A DNA stretch of 64,000 nt. It comes from Collinsella sp. (GTDB lineage Bacteria; Actinomycetota; Coriobacteriia; Coriobacteriales; Coriobacteriaceae). Shown here piece after piece: positions 31,826-40,902 of this stretch. Location of the stretch: the NCBI GenBank assembly GCA_031292915.1, contig JAUMSH010000056.1, positions 1 through 64,000 of the forward strand. The letters run 5' to 3'. The position numbers were made by a program, and so were the translations under genes. The number at the start of each line of letters is the position of its first letter. Within the stretch, counting starts at the first letter, position 1. The notes beneath the pieces are model-generated. The model saw only the letters and a list, made by a program, of their open reading frames with translations. It searched no databases and had not been told where the DNA came from.

Positions 31826-33073
31826 CTATTTCTCGCTTTTCTGTATATAGGCGTTGATGAAGTCTTCGTAGCCTTTAACTGCTTTTATTTCTGATTGTTG
31901 AACGAGGCTTGTATACGTTTTGAGCGTGATATTGGGGTCCGCGTGGCCAAGAATACCTTGCACGCTTCTAACGTCCGATCCGTTCGCCAGCATAAAAGTG
32001 CTTACACAATGCCTGAGCTGATGCGGGCAGATGCCCTTATATAGTTTTCCGCCAGTCGAATTGTTCGGCTCATAGATTCCAAGATTGCAGCTAACTGCGA
32101 AATCGCGAAACCAATGGTTGAAGATGTAGTTTTTCATGTGACAGACAGTAGGGACCCCCTGCTTGACAGCAATATCGCTAATGATGGGAGTGCTGCCAGT
32201 CTGGGACAGCCCCAGAGAGGCCAGGAGCTCTTTTTGTATGGCTGACCATGATTGAAGACGTTCGGCCAAGGTTTCTCCAACGGGGATTTTGCGTTGGCTT
32301 TCTTGTGACTTGGGTGCCCTCAGTTCATGGTCGTTGGTGTACTGCCTGTCAATTTTCAAGGTTTTATTGGCAGGGTCCCAATCGCGCCATTCGAGGCCCA
32401 GCATCTCGCCTTTCCGCATACCCGTATACACTAGTACTAGCGTACCAACAGCTTCGGCGGTGAGCTCAATGTGTTGAAGATGTGTGCATAGGGTAGCTAC
32501 TTGGTCGATTGTCAGTGATTCTCTTTTGTTGCGTGGTCTGCGAACATGAACGGTAGCGCAGGGGTTTCGGTCAATTATTCTCTTTGCGACTGCATTTGAC
32601 AGAATCTGACGCAGTTTCGAATTGATTCGTACAAGCTCTGATGGTTTGTATTTTCCCGTACGACGAGCTTCGGCATATGCTTCTTCGATTAGATCGGGAG
32701 TTAGCCCCTCTATTGTCTGAAACGCACCGAATAGGTCTTCGATATGCCTGCAATCGTACGCTTCTCTTTCATAGCTCGTTGGCGCAAGCTCGGTGTCCCT
32801 ATTTTCATGAAAGGCCCAGCAGTAGGACGCAAGCAAAGTGGGCTTTTTAGTTTTAGTGATCGTGCCAGAGGAGTTGATTTCAGCCAGCTTGGCCTGCATT
32901 GCAGCCTTAGCTTCTGTTTTAGTCTTGCAACGAACCGTATAAGTTGGGGATCGTTTGTAGCGCCCTGTCTTCGGGTCCTTGACTCCAAGGGAAAAATAAT
33001 AGCGATAGGTGTTAGGTGATCTCTTGTCTTTCCAACACGTGCCTCTTCCGCTAATTAGTGGCTGTTCTGACAT
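31826..33073 (-). CDS. int: Tyrosine site-specific integrase
   Basis: A 415-residue phage-type integrase. The N-terminal part (about 1-60) resembles the arm-binding AP2-like domain, followed by a SAM-like core-binding domain (about 70-165). The catalytic domain has Arg in YTGMRKGE near residue 218, His-x-x-Arg in HQLRH near 349, His in LGHADPN near 373 and the nucleophile in LKTYTSLV near 386. It acts on the tRNA-Arg core and stands about 190 bp from the right attachment site, the usual arrangement. All catalytic residues are present, so the element may still be mobile. Confidence 0.95.
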   Translation of the reverse strand: MSEQPLISGRGTCWKDKRSPNTYRYYFSLGVKDPKTGRYKRSPTYTVRCKTKTEAKAAMQAKLAEINSSGTITKTKKPTLLASYCWAFHENRDTELAPTSYEREAYDCRHIEDLFGAFQTIEGLTPDLIEEAYAEARRTGKYKPSELVRINSKLRQILSNAVAKRIIDRNPCATVHVRRPRNKRESLTIDQVATLCTHLQHIELTAEAVGTLVLVYTGMRKGEMLGLEWRDWDPANKTLKIDRQYTNDHELRAPKSQESQRKIPVGETLAERLQSWSAIQKELLASLGLSQTGSTPIISDIAVKQGVPTVCHMKNYIFNHWFRDFAVSCNLGIYEPNNSTGGKLYKGICPHQLRHCVSTFMLANGSDVRSVQGILGHADPNITLKTYTSLVQQSEIKAVKGYEDFINAYIQKSEK

Positions 33074-33264
33074 CTTTGCACTCCGTTTCTTTGAATAGTT
33101 TTCAACAATTCATTGAGTGCAGTTTAGCTAAAGCCGTTAGTAATATGTTTGTAAAAGCATAGGCGCAGCTACCGGAGGCAAAAGACACAAACTGCTATGT
33201 TTATCTGCGGTTATATGATGTTCAATGATGCTTGATGAATGGTAGGGGGTAGCATTAAATCATA

Positions 33265-33312
33265 TCTCCTAAAGCGGGTGTCGACGGTTCGAATCCGCCC
33301 GGGGGCACCAGA
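33265..33312. repeat. attR: 48-bp core of tRNA-Arg
   Basis: Identical to 19807-19854 for 48 bp. The sequence to its right is a terminator-like stem that probably followed tRNA-Arg before integration. Phrases GTTTTCAACA and GCCGTTAGT occur near both ends of the element (left about 20003-20021, right about 33098-33144), possible arm sites. Confidence 0.95.
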
Positions 33313-33320
33313 GGAATATC

Positions 33321-33349
33321 GAGCCCGGTACCGCTATGGTGCCGGGCTC
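33321..33349 (+). terminator. Terminator-like stem after attR
   Basis: GAGCCCGGTACC (33321-33332) pairs with GGTGCCGGGCTC (33338-33349) with one T:G pair, followed by TTCTGGT. A near copy follows the third att remnant at 33449-33476. This is probably the native tRNA-Arg terminator, now displaced by the element. Confidence 0.65.
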
Positions 33350-33415
33350 TTCTGGTCTAAGGGCAGGATTCGGACCGTCGGCACCCGCGTCACTCATTTC
33401 CCCGCGGGGGGAGTT

Positions 33416-33440
33416 TTCGAATCCGCCCGGGGGCACCAGA
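33416..33440. repeat. Third, partial tRNA-Arg 3' end (att remnant)
   Basis: The last 25 bp of the core (TTCGAATCCGCCCGGGGGCA and CCAGA) occur again 128 bp after the same segment in attR, and are again followed by a stem of the form GCTCGGTACC/GGTGCCGGGC. It marks an older integration or duplication at the same site. Confidence 0.85.
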
Positions 33441-33505
33441 TATTTGCCGAGCTCGGTACCACCACGGTGCCGGGCTCTTCTGGTTCATGTCATGTCAAAA
33501 ACGAA

Positions 33506-33536
33506 GCGCCCGCTTGCTGGGGGAGCAAGCGGGCGC
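33506..33536 (-). terminator. Terminator of the kinase/wall operon
   Basis: A perfect 13-bp stem, GCGCCCGCTTGCT / AGCAAGCGGGCGC with a GGGGG loop. On the minus strand it is followed by TTCGTTTTTG. It lies 52 bp past the pknB stop codon. Confidence 0.92.
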
Positions 33537-33588
33537 CTGTGAGCGAATATGTTTGCGGCGAGAGCCGTGATGAGCGGTGGGGTGGCGA

Positions 33589-35550
33589 CTAGTTGGTCGT
33601 ACCGGAATCGTCACCCGTGCCCGAGCCAGAGCCCGAACCCGAGCCAGAAAGTGCGACTGTTAGCGTGATCGTGCTGTCGGTGGACTGCTTGCCGGTGGGG
33701 GAGACGCCCGTAACGGTGGCATCCTCGTTACCGCTTACGGGATTGCCGTTCTGGTCACAGAAGCCGATGTTATAGAAACCGGCGTTGTTGAGCGCGGTGA
33801 CGGCGGCGGAGATGCTCTTGCCGTACAGGTTGCCCGGAACACTGGCCTTGCCGGACTTCTTGGCAATGACGACGGTAATCGTGGCGCCGGGCTTCTGCTT
33901 GCCGCTGGGGTTCCAGCTGATCACGGTGCCCTCGGTCACCGAGTCGTTCTCCTGGTAGCTCACGTCGACGCCAAAGCCTGCCATATCGAGGGCGTTGCGT
34001 GCTTGGGCCTCGGTCATGTCGGTCAGGTCGGGGACGGACGTGGTATCTGGGCCGCTCGAGACCTTGTACGAGATGGTCGTGCCCTTCGCGACTTCCCTAC
34101 CGGCTTCGGTGCCCTGCTCAAAGACCTGGCCCTCATCGGCCTCGTTGGTCTCCTCGGAGGCGTTGCCCTTCAGGCCGACGCTTGCCAGCGCGGCTTCTGC
34201 CTGGTCCTTGGTCAGGCCGACAAGCCGGGGAACCTCAACCTTCTCGGAGGGCTTGGGGCCCTTGGAGATTACCAGGTTCACCTTGGTGCCCTTGGCCTTC
34301 TTGGTGTTGCCGTTGGGCGTCTGCTCGGCGACCTTGCCCTCGTCGACATCGTCGTTGTAGCTTTGGTCGATGGTGCCGACCTCGAGGCCGGCTTCCTTGA
34401 TCAGCTCGACGGCAGTCTGCTGGTCCTTGCCCAGCACATCGGGCACGGTGACCTGCTCGCCGCCAAAGAGTCCTGTGGCAAAGGCCACCACGATGCCGAT
34501 GACGGCAACGGCTGCCACCACGGCGGCGATGATCTTGTTCTTGTTGGATTTGGGCTTTTCGACCTCGTAGGAGCCGGTGGAGCCCGAAACCGAGCTACGG
34601 GCGGTATTCTGGCCGCTCACGCCCGAGACGGGACGCACCATGGCGCGCGTCTGATCGGAAAGCTCGCGAGTCTTGGTGGCGCCCAGCTCACCGGGGGCAC
34701 CGATGATGCGCGTGGGCTCCGAGACGTTGACGGCACGGCCCGACAGGTAGCTATTGAGCACCTGACGAAGCTCGTCGGCGGTCTGGAAGCGGTTTGCCGG
34801 GTCCTTCTCCATGCACTTGAGGATGATGCGCTCAAGGTCGGCGTCGACACCGGAGTTGATCTGGCTCGGCGGAATAGGCAACTCGTTGACTTGCTTGAGT
34901 GCGACCGAGATGGCGTCGTCACCGTCAAAGGGAACGCGGCCGGTGGCGCACTCATACATCACGACGCCCAGCGAGTAGATATCCGAGGTGGGGCCAAGGT
35001 CCTGACCACGGGTCTGCTCGGGGCTGACGTAGTGGGCGGTTCCCAGCACGTTGTTGTCTTGCGTGAGGTGGCTGTTCTTGGCGCGCGCGATGCCAAAGTC
35101 CATCACCTTGATGTTGCCGTCGGGCAGCACCATGATGTTCTGCGGCTTAATGTCGCGGTGGATGATCTCGTGCTTGTGGGCGACCGAAAGCGCGGAGCTG
35201 ATCTGCGAGCCGATCTGGGCGACCTTCTTGGGGTCGAGGGCGCCGTGGCTCTTGATGCCGCTCTTAAGGTCGGTTCCGCGCAGGTACTCCATGACGATGT
35301 AATAGGTGTCGCCGTCCTTGCCCCAATCGTAGACGCCCACGATATAGGGGGAGGAGAGACCGGCTGCTGCCTGGGCCTCCTGCTTAAAGCGTGCGGCGAA
35401 GGTTGCGTCGCCGGCATACTGCGGCAGCATAATCTTGACGGCTACCGTGCGGTCGAGGACCTGGTCCTGTGCACGGTAGACGGTCGCCATGCCGCCTGTT
35501 CCCACCTTATCCTTGAGGAGGTATCTTCCCCCGAGGACCCTCTGTTCCAT
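33589..35550 (-). CDS. pknB: PASTA-domain Ser/Thr kinase PknB
   Basis: A 653-residue transmembrane kinase that senses peptidoglycan fragments or lipid II and phosphorylates wall-synthesis and division proteins. The kinase domain (about 8-270) has the glycine loop GTGGMATVY, VAVKIM lysine, catalytic HRDIKPQN and DFG in MDFGIA. A juxtamembrane region and one helix (about 340-365, KIIAAVVAAVAVIGIVVAF) follow, then four PASTA repeats (TVPDVLG, EVPRLVG, SVPDLTD, ASVPGNL starts) and a Gly/Ser tail. The start at 35550 follows AGGAG. It is last in a six-gene operon with the wall synthase fusion before it. Confidence 0.96.
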   Translation of the reverse strand: MEQRVLGGRYLLKDKVGTGGMATVYRAQDQVLDRTVAVKIMLPQYAGDATFAARFKQEAQAAAGLSSPYIVGVYDWGKDGDTYYIVMEYLRGTDLKSGIKSHGALDPKKVAQIGSQISSALSVAHKHEIIHRDIKPQNIMVLPDGNIKVMDFGIARAKNSHLTQDNNVLGTAHYVSPEQTRGQDLGPTSDIYSLGVVMYECATGRVPFDGDDAISVALKQVNELPIPPSQINSGVDADLERIILKCMEKDPANRFQTADELRQVLNSYLSGRAVNVSEPTRIIGAPGELGATKTRELSDQTRAMVRPVSGVSGQNTARSSVSGSTGSYEVEKPKSNKNKIIAAVVAAVAVIGIVVAFATGLFGGEQVTVPDVLGKDQQTAVELIKEAGLEVGTIDQSYNDDVDEGKVAEQTPNGNTKKAKGTKVNLVISKGPKPSEKVEVPRLVGLTKDQAEAALASVGLKGNASEETNEADEGQVFEQGTEAGREVAKGTTISYKVSSGPDTTSVPDLTDMTEAQARNALDMAGFGVDVSYQENDSVTEGTVISWNPSGKQKPGATITVVIAKKSGKASVPGNLYGKSISAAVTALNNAGFYNIGFCDQNGNPVSGNEDATVTGVSPTGKQSTDSTITLTVALSGSGSGSGSGTGDDSGTTN

Positions 35551-35682
35551 TCCTGCTCCTAACATAACTATTCGCTCAACGATGTGTGTAGTACCTACGA
35601 TGTGGCCGCTGGGGCCGTGTGGCGCTTTGACGCTAGCTCTTCGGCCGCGGCGCGCCTCGGGTGTCCGATTCGATCATGGGCA

Positions 35683-38553
35683 TCACGCTCCCTGTGCGGC
35701 AAGCGCCGCGGTCAGGACGATGCCGGCGATCTTGGCGGCTTTGACGTCATGCTTGTCGTAATCCTCCAAGGCCACCGAGATGGCGACCGTGGGTGAATCG
35801 TAAGGTGCAAAGCCAACGAACATCGAGTTGACGTTGGTGCCGCCGGTCTCGGCCGAGCCGGTCTTGCCGGCGACCTTGACGCCTGGGATCTGGGCATCGG
35901 TGCCGGTGCCGGACTGGACGACGGCAAGCATGGCCTGCTTGACCTGGTCGGCCGTGGCGGAGCTGACGGCCTGACCCAGCGAGCGGGACTGCGTGGTCTT
36001 GACCACGGTTCCGTCCGGGGCGAGTACCTGGGCTACAAAGTACGGGTCCATGACCACGCCGCTGTTAGCGATGGCAGCGGCAATCACGGCGTTTTGCATG
36101 ACGGTGGTCTGCGGGCCGGGCGTATGGTCCATGCCGACAGGCTGGCCGGCGCCGGCCCAGGCGGTTTCCCACTCGGTCATGAGCGACGGGTCGGCCATGA
36201 TGGAGGCCGCGGAGGTCAGGTCCTGGCCGAGCTTTTGGCCGTAGCCAAAGGCGTTGGCAAACTGCACGAGCGTGTTTGCGCCAACTTCGTTTGCCACCTG
36301 GCCAAAGACGACGTTGGAGGACACGGCAAAGGCCTGCTGCAGGCTGATGGTGCCGTAGCTCTCGTTGGCATCGTTGGTGACCGGTGCGTTGCCGATGTCC
36401 ATGGAGCCGGGCGCCTGGTAGGTGCTGGAAAGGCTGGCGGTACCGGTCTCGAGTGCCGCGGAAAGCGTAACGACCTTAAACGTGGAGCCCGGCGTGTACA
36501 GCGCGTCCATGGCGCGATTGTACATGGAGCCGTCCTCGCCGCCGCCCGTCTGCAGCAGGGCATCGATGTTGGTGTTGTCGTAGGTGGGCGAGCTGGCACA
36601 TGCGAGCACCGCGCCGGTACGCGGGTCGATGACCACTACAGCGCCCTTAAAGCCCTTGAGTGCCTGCTCGGCCGCCGTCTGGATACGCGAGTCGATGGTG
36701 AGCTTGGCGGTGTTGCCCGGCTGGGTCTGGCCCGCGAGCGACGCGATGGCATTGTTCCAGCTGGAGTAGTCCTTAGAACCGGTGAGCGTGTCGTTCATGA
36801 CGCTCTCGATGGCGGTGGTGCCATACTGCTGGCTCACGTAGCCAACCACGTGCGCTGCCAGGTTACCGTTGGGGTAGGAGCGTACGTAGGTGCCGTCCTC
36901 CTGCTGCAGCGACTCGGCCAGCGTCACGCCGTCGGACGTGATGATGGAGCCGCGCTGGATGTACTTGGAGCGGGCGATGGTGTGGTTGTTGGTCGGCATG
37001 TCCTGATAGTCCTTGGCCTTAATGACCTGGACATAGGTGAGGTTGCCGATAAGGATGGCGAACAGCGCCGTAAAGGCGAGCACCGCACGGGTTAGACGGT
37101 TGGCGAGCGCCACGCGACCGAGCACACCGGATTCAGGCGTGTCGAGCAGGCGACGGCGCATGCGCGAGCCGACGGAATGGCTGCCGCTGCCGTAGGAAGA
37201 CGAGGTGGCAAAGCGCGAGCCCGTCGGGGCGGCGGCAGATGCGACCTGATCATCGGTGATGGCGGCCATGGTGCCGGTGCCGGTAAGCTCGGCCTCGCGT
37301 CCGGTCGCCTCGTCACCGGCACGTAGCAGGAGTGCGACGATGATAAAGCTTGCCAGCAGCGAGGAGCCGCCCTGGCTCATAAAGGGCAGGGTGACGCCGG
37401 TCAGCGGGATCAGGCGGGTTACGCCGCCAACGATCAAGAAGGCCTGGAAGCTGATGGCTGCCGTAAGACCGGTGGCGCTAAAGGCGGCAAGGTCGGACTT
37501 TGCGCGGGCAGCTGTGGTCAGGCCACGCACGGCAAAGAGCATAAACAGGATGAGCACGGCGCCGCCGCCCAAAAGGCCCATCTCCTCGCCGATAGCCGAG
37601 AAGATAAAGTCGGACTCGACGACAGGGATGTTGTTGGCCATGCCGTTGCCGATGCCAACACCGACCAGACCGCCATCGGCAAGCGAGAAGAGCGACTGGA
37701 CGATCTGGTAGCCCTGACCCTGGGCGTCCTTAAACGGATCGACCCAAACCTGGAAACGCACCTGAACGTGCGACAGGAACTTGTAGGCGCCCACGGCTCC
37801 AACGGCTAAGAGCGCAAGGCCGATAACGACATACGAAAAGCGCCCCGTGGCAACGTAGAGCATCAGCAAGAAGATGGTGTAGAACAGCACGGCCGAACCC
37901 AGGTCGCGTTCGAAGACGACGACGAGCAGGCACACACCCCACACGGCAAACAACGGCAGTAGCAGTCGCAGGCGAGGGATCTTAAAGCCCAAGATCTTGC
38001 GGTTGGAGATGGAGAGCAGCTCGCGGTTCTCGGCCAGGTACCCGGCCAGGAACAGCACGATAAAGACCTTGGCGAACTCGCCGGGCTGGATGGTAAAGCC
38101 CGCGATGCGAATCCACAGCTTGGAGCCCGAGATCGTGGTGCCGATAAAGATAGGCAGCATCAGCAGGATGATGCCGATGATGCCAAAGGTGTACTTGTAG
38201 CGCATGACCACGTCGAGGTTTTTGACTAGTGCAAGCGTTCCCACCATGAGCGCCACCGAGACAAACAGGATGATGAGCTGTGAGATGGCGAGAGCGGGGG
38301 CGAGACGCGTCACGAACGTGATGCCGATGCCCGAAAGTATAAATACGATGGGCAGGATGGCGGGGTCGGCACCGGGCGCCAAGATGCGCACGGCAATGTG
38401 GGCCGCGGCAAAGGCGGCAAAGAGGCCGATCGGTACGGCGAGCGTCTCAAAGGAGATAGCGGCGCCCGCAGTGAGCACGTACATCGCATACAGCAGGATG
38501 ACGGGGAACGCCGAGGCGATGAGCAAGAGCAGCTCGGTGTTGCGGCGACTCAT
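35683..38553 (-). CDS. FtsW/RodA (SEDS) - class B PBP fusion
   Basis: A 956-residue fusion of two enzymes usually encoded by adjacent genes (rodA and pbpA in Actinobacteria). Residues about 1-430 are a ten-helix SEDS glycosyltransferase of the FtsW/RodA/SpoVE family, with the PGEFAK and GHxx-like loops and ESDFIFSAIGEE near 320. A Ser/Gly-rich linker (about 440-470) leads to a new membrane helix and a transpeptidase: STFK near 690 (nucleophile Ser), SSN near 746 and KTG near 897. It would polymerise and cross-link peptidoglycan in fixed 1:1 ratio. GGGAG precedes the ATG at 38553. No stop codon or frameshift interrupts it. Confidence 0.95.
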   Translation of the reverse strand: MSRRNTELLLLIASAFPVILLYAMYVLTAGAAISFETLAVPIGLFAAFAAAHIAVRILAPGADPAILPIVFILSGIGITFVTRLAPALAISQLIILFVSVALMVGTLALVKNLDVVMRYKYTFGIIGIILLMLPIFIGTTISGSKLWIRIAGFTIQPGEFAKVFIVLFLAGYLAENRELLSISNRKILGFKIPRLRLLLPLFAVWGVCLLVVVFERDLGSAVLFYTIFLLMLYVATGRFSYVVIGLALLAVGAVGAYKFLSHVQVRFQVWVDPFKDAQGQGYQIVQSLFSLADGGLVGVGIGNGMANNIPVVESDFIFSAIGEEMGLLGGGAVLILFMLFAVRGLTTAARAKSDLAAFSATGLTAAISFQAFLIVGGVTRLIPLTGVTLPFMSQGGSSLLASFIIVALLLRAGDEATGREAELTGTGTMAAITDDQVASAAAPTGSRFATSSSYGSGSHSVGSRMRRRLLDTPESGVLGRVALANRLTRAVLAFTALFAILIGNLTYVQVIKAKDYQDMPTNNHTIARSKYIQRGSIITSDGVTLAESLQQEDGTYVRSYPNGNLAAHVVGYVSQQYGTTAIESVMNDTLTGSKDYSSWNNAIASLAGQTQPGNTAKLTIDSRIQTAAEQALKGFKGAVVVIDPRTGAVLACASSPTYDNTNIDALLQTGGGEDGSMYNRAMDALYTPGSTFKVVTLSAALETGTASLSSTYQAPGSMDIGNAPVTNDANESYGTISLQQAFAVSSNVVFGQVANEVGANTLVQFANAFGYGQKLGQDLTSAASIMADPSLMTEWETAWAGAGQPVGMDHTPGPQTTVMQNAVIAAAIANSGVVMDPYFVAQVLAPDGTVVKTTQSRSLGQAVSSATADQVKQAMLAVVQSGTGTDAQIPGVKVAGKTGSAETGGTNVNSMFVGFAPYDSPTVAISVALEDYDKHDVKAAKIAGIVLTAALAAQGA

Positions 38554-38569
38554 AAGCGGCACTCCCTTT

Positions 38570-40483
38570 CTAGTTCTTATCGGAGGCTTCGGCCTCGGCG
38601 GACTGTTCGGCGGTTTTCTCGGAATCTGATTCGGAGGCCGATCCCTGATTGGTGTTGTCGCGAATCGTTTGCGCGTCGATCACCTGGCGGGTCTGCTCCT
38701 CGTCGATCTGGTGGCGGTACTTGGATATCGTGTCCTGCGCATCGTCGACACTTGTTTGCGGAATGCCCGCCTTGAGGCGGTTTTGCGTGTCTTCGGGCAG
38801 GTCGGACAGCTTAATGCTGGTTTCGCTCTCGAGCCAGTGGAGCTTGAGTCCGAGCGGCTTGCCGGGCAGGCCGCGCCAGACGGCGACATTGCCCTGGTAG
38901 GTACCCAGGTAGTATGAGCCGGTGACACCCGTGTAGGCCCAGATGCCAGCTGCCAGCACAAAGACGAGGGCCAGGATGGCGGCGATAGTAATGTTGCGGC
39001 GACGCACGCGTTGCGCCTCGCGCATAACGCCATCGTCAACCAGGTCAACGACTACTACGGTCACGTTGTCGTGGCCGCCGGCGGCAAGCGCCGCGTCCAC
39101 TAGGTTGTCGACGCAGATTTGCGCGGTTGAGGACTGCGTGGCGATGTTCTCGATATCGCTATCGGGAATCATGCTCGAGAGGCCGTCGGAGCACAGGATC
39201 AGACGGTCGCCTTCCTCGATATGCAGAGTGAAGTGGTCGGCATACATGGCGGGGTCCGAGCCCAGTGCGCGGGTGATGACCGAACGGTTGGGGTGGACGC
39301 GAGCCTCGTCTGCCGTGATCTCGCCGGCGTCCACGAGCTCCTCCACGTAGGAGTGGTCGCGGGTCACGCGGATGAGCGTGCCCTCGTGGAGCAGATAGGC
39401 GCGAGAGTCGCCCACGTGGGCGATGGCGAGCGTGTCGTTTTCGATGTAGGCGCAGGTGGCTGTGCAGCCCATGCCGGGCTTGCCCAGGCCGTTCAGTGCC
39501 GCCTCGATTACGGCGGCGTTGGCTGCCTCGACGGCTGCGGCCAGGCGTGCTGCGTCGGCGGACTGTGGGGCCGTCTTGGCAATAGTCTCGACGGCGATGG
39601 AAGAGGCTACCTCGCCGGCAGCGTGACCACCCATGCCGTCGCATACGCAAAAGAGCGGCGACTGCACCAGGTAGGAATCCTCATTGTGCGGGCGCACACA
39701 GCCAACGTCGGAGCGGGCGCCCCACATGAGTTGCGTGGTGGTGCCGGCATCATAGGTCGAGTCGGTCTCGATGCGCTCCTCGGTCAGGGGCTCAAAGCTC
39801 ATGGTCGATCCGGGGTCTTTGAGCTTGGCCTCAACGGCGGCAACGTCGATCTCGGCTGTGTCACCGGGAGAGACGGTGTCGGTCTCGGCGTTTGATTCGG
39901 AATCGCCGGTGTCCGGGGAGTCGGGCTCCTCGGACATGCGGGCGGTCGACTCGTCGTCTTGCGGGCTGACGTCTATAGGCTCGGGCGTCGAAAAGTGCGA
40001 CGGCGCGGGCGTGCTTTGCGACTGGGCGGCGGGCTCGGCCACGGCATCGGACTCGCTTGCGGGCGCAGGGCCGTCCTCGGGGGATGGCCCTGCCTCGGGC
40101 GCCGGCGTAGACGCGGGCGCAACCTCGGATGCCGGGGCTATGGGAAACGCCGGCGCGGCGGGCTCGGGTGCTGCAAACACCGCAGCGCTCTCGTTGATTG
40201 CCGCGGCGACGGGCTCTGCAAAGTGAGCCGGCGCCGGGGTTGCTTCGGGCGCTGTGGGCTGTTCCGCAGCATGTGCGCCGATGGGCGCCGCTGCGGCATC
40301 CTCTTCGTCCTCGTTATCGGCGAGATCCGAAATATCATGCGTTACATGCGAAAGAGGCAGGGAGAACACGGTGTCCTCGGGCTCCACGGGTGCGGAGCCC
40401 GCCGGAGCGGCGTGGGCCGGCGCAGCTGTGGCGGCAGCCGGTGCCTCGGTCATAGTTGCGGACTTGTTCTCCTCGTCGATCAT
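38570..40483 (-). CDS. PP2C Ser/Thr phosphatase with long acidic N terminus
   Basis: A 637-residue membrane phosphatase that reverses PknA/PknB phosphorylation (PstP type). The PP2C domain spans about 250-490 with the metal motifs RPHNEDS and CDGMGGH near 270-290 and GGHDN near 468. One membrane helix (about 500-520) and a C-terminal extracytoplasmic segment follow. Unlike usual PstP, which starts with the catalytic domain, about 240 residues of Ala/Pro/Glu/Ser-rich sequence precede it, probably disordered. The start overlaps the end of fhaB (ATGA). Confidence 0.93.
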   Translation of the reverse strand: MIDEENKSATMTEAPAAATAAPAHAAPAGSAPVEPEDTVFSLPLSHVTHDISDLADNEDEEDAAAAPIGAHAAEQPTAPEATPAPAHFAEPVAAAINESAAVFAAPEPAAPAFPIAPASEVAPASTPAPEAGPSPEDGPAPASESDAVAEPAAQSQSTPAPSHFSTPEPIDVSPQDDESTARMSEEPDSPDTGDSESNAETDTVSPGDTAEIDVAAVEAKLKDPGSTMSFEPLTEERIETDSTYDAGTTTQLMWGARSDVGCVRPHNEDSYLVQSPLFCVCDGMGGHAAGEVASSIAVETIAKTAPQSADAARLAAAVEAANAAVIEAALNGLGKPGMGCTATCAYIENDTLAIAHVGDSRAYLLHEGTLIRVTRDHSYVEELVDAGEITADEARVHPNRSVITRALGSDPAMYADHFTLHIEEGDRLILCSDGLSSMIPDSDIENIATQSSTAQICVDNLVDAALAAGGHDNVTVVVVDLVDDGVMREAQRVRRRNITIAAILALVFVLAAGIWAYTGVTGSYYLGTYQGNVAVWRGLPGKPLGLKLHWLESETSIKLSDLPEDTQNRLKAGIPQTSVDDAQDTISKYRHQIDEEQTRQVIDAQTIRDNTNQGSASESDSEKTAEQSAEAEASDKN

Positions 40484-40896
40484 CGACGGTTCACCTTCAT
40501 GACCACATCGCCAATCTGGACTTCGTCGCCCTCGCGCAGCGTTGCGGGCTCCACGAGCTGGCGGCCGTTGACGAGCGTGCCGTTAAGCGAGTTGAGGTCC
40601 TCGATGATGAGCGCCGGGCCCTGTAGCGAAAAGCGCGCATGCGAGGCCGAGACGAACGGTTCGTTGATGCAGATGTCCGAAGACGGCGAGCGACCGACGA
40701 TGACGGGGCCGAGCATGTCTACGTGGATGCCGCGGATACCGCGCGGACCCTTGTCCACATCGATCGTCCAGATAGCCGAGTCGCGGCGCTGTCCACGCAC
40801 AAGTCCCACGCCGGTCTTCATGACGGCGAACAGAAAGATATAGAGCAGGGCGACCAGGACGATGCGGCCTGCAAAAAGGACGATATCGATGTTCAT
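40480..40896 (-). CDS. fhaB: FhaB-type membrane FHA protein
   Basis: A 138-residue protein with one N-terminal membrane helix (about 5-28) and a forkhead-associated domain (about 55-135) that binds phosphothreonine. Key residues appear in VGRSPSSD, SASHARF and LNSLNGTLVNG. Mycobacterial FhaB/FipA links kinase signalling to the divisome, and the same role is likely here. It starts seven bases after fhaA and its stop codon overlaps the phosphatase start. Confidence 0.92.
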   Translation of the reverse strand: MNIDIVLFAGRIVLVALLYIFLFAVMKTGVGLVRGQRRDSAIWTIDVDKGPRGIRGIHVDMLGPVIVGRSPSSDICINEPFVSASHARFSLQGPALIIEDLNSLNGTLVNGRQLVEPATLREGDEVQIGDVVMKVNRR

Positions 40897-40902
40897 AAGC
40901 GA

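Larger units (their letters stand above)
19807..33312. mobile_element. Integrative mobilizable element in tRNA-Arg(CCT)
   Basis: About 13.5 kb between two identical 48-bp att cores. It carries a tyrosine integrase next to the right end, an excisionase-like gene, MobC plus relaxase with a hairpin-rich upstream region, a large surface protein, a lipoprotein, a small membrane peptide, three metallophosphoesterases and a coiled-coil protein. No type IV secretion ATPase or coupling protein is present, so transfer would depend on a helper: an integrative mobilizable element and not a self-transmissible ICE. One HTH gene is frameshifted, but the core functions look intact. Confidence 0.92.

Noticed and set aside
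33241..33312. A second functional tRNA-Arg gene
   Set aside because: Only the part from the anticodon loop to CCA is present; acceptor 5' strand and D arm are missing, so it is an attachment-site copy.
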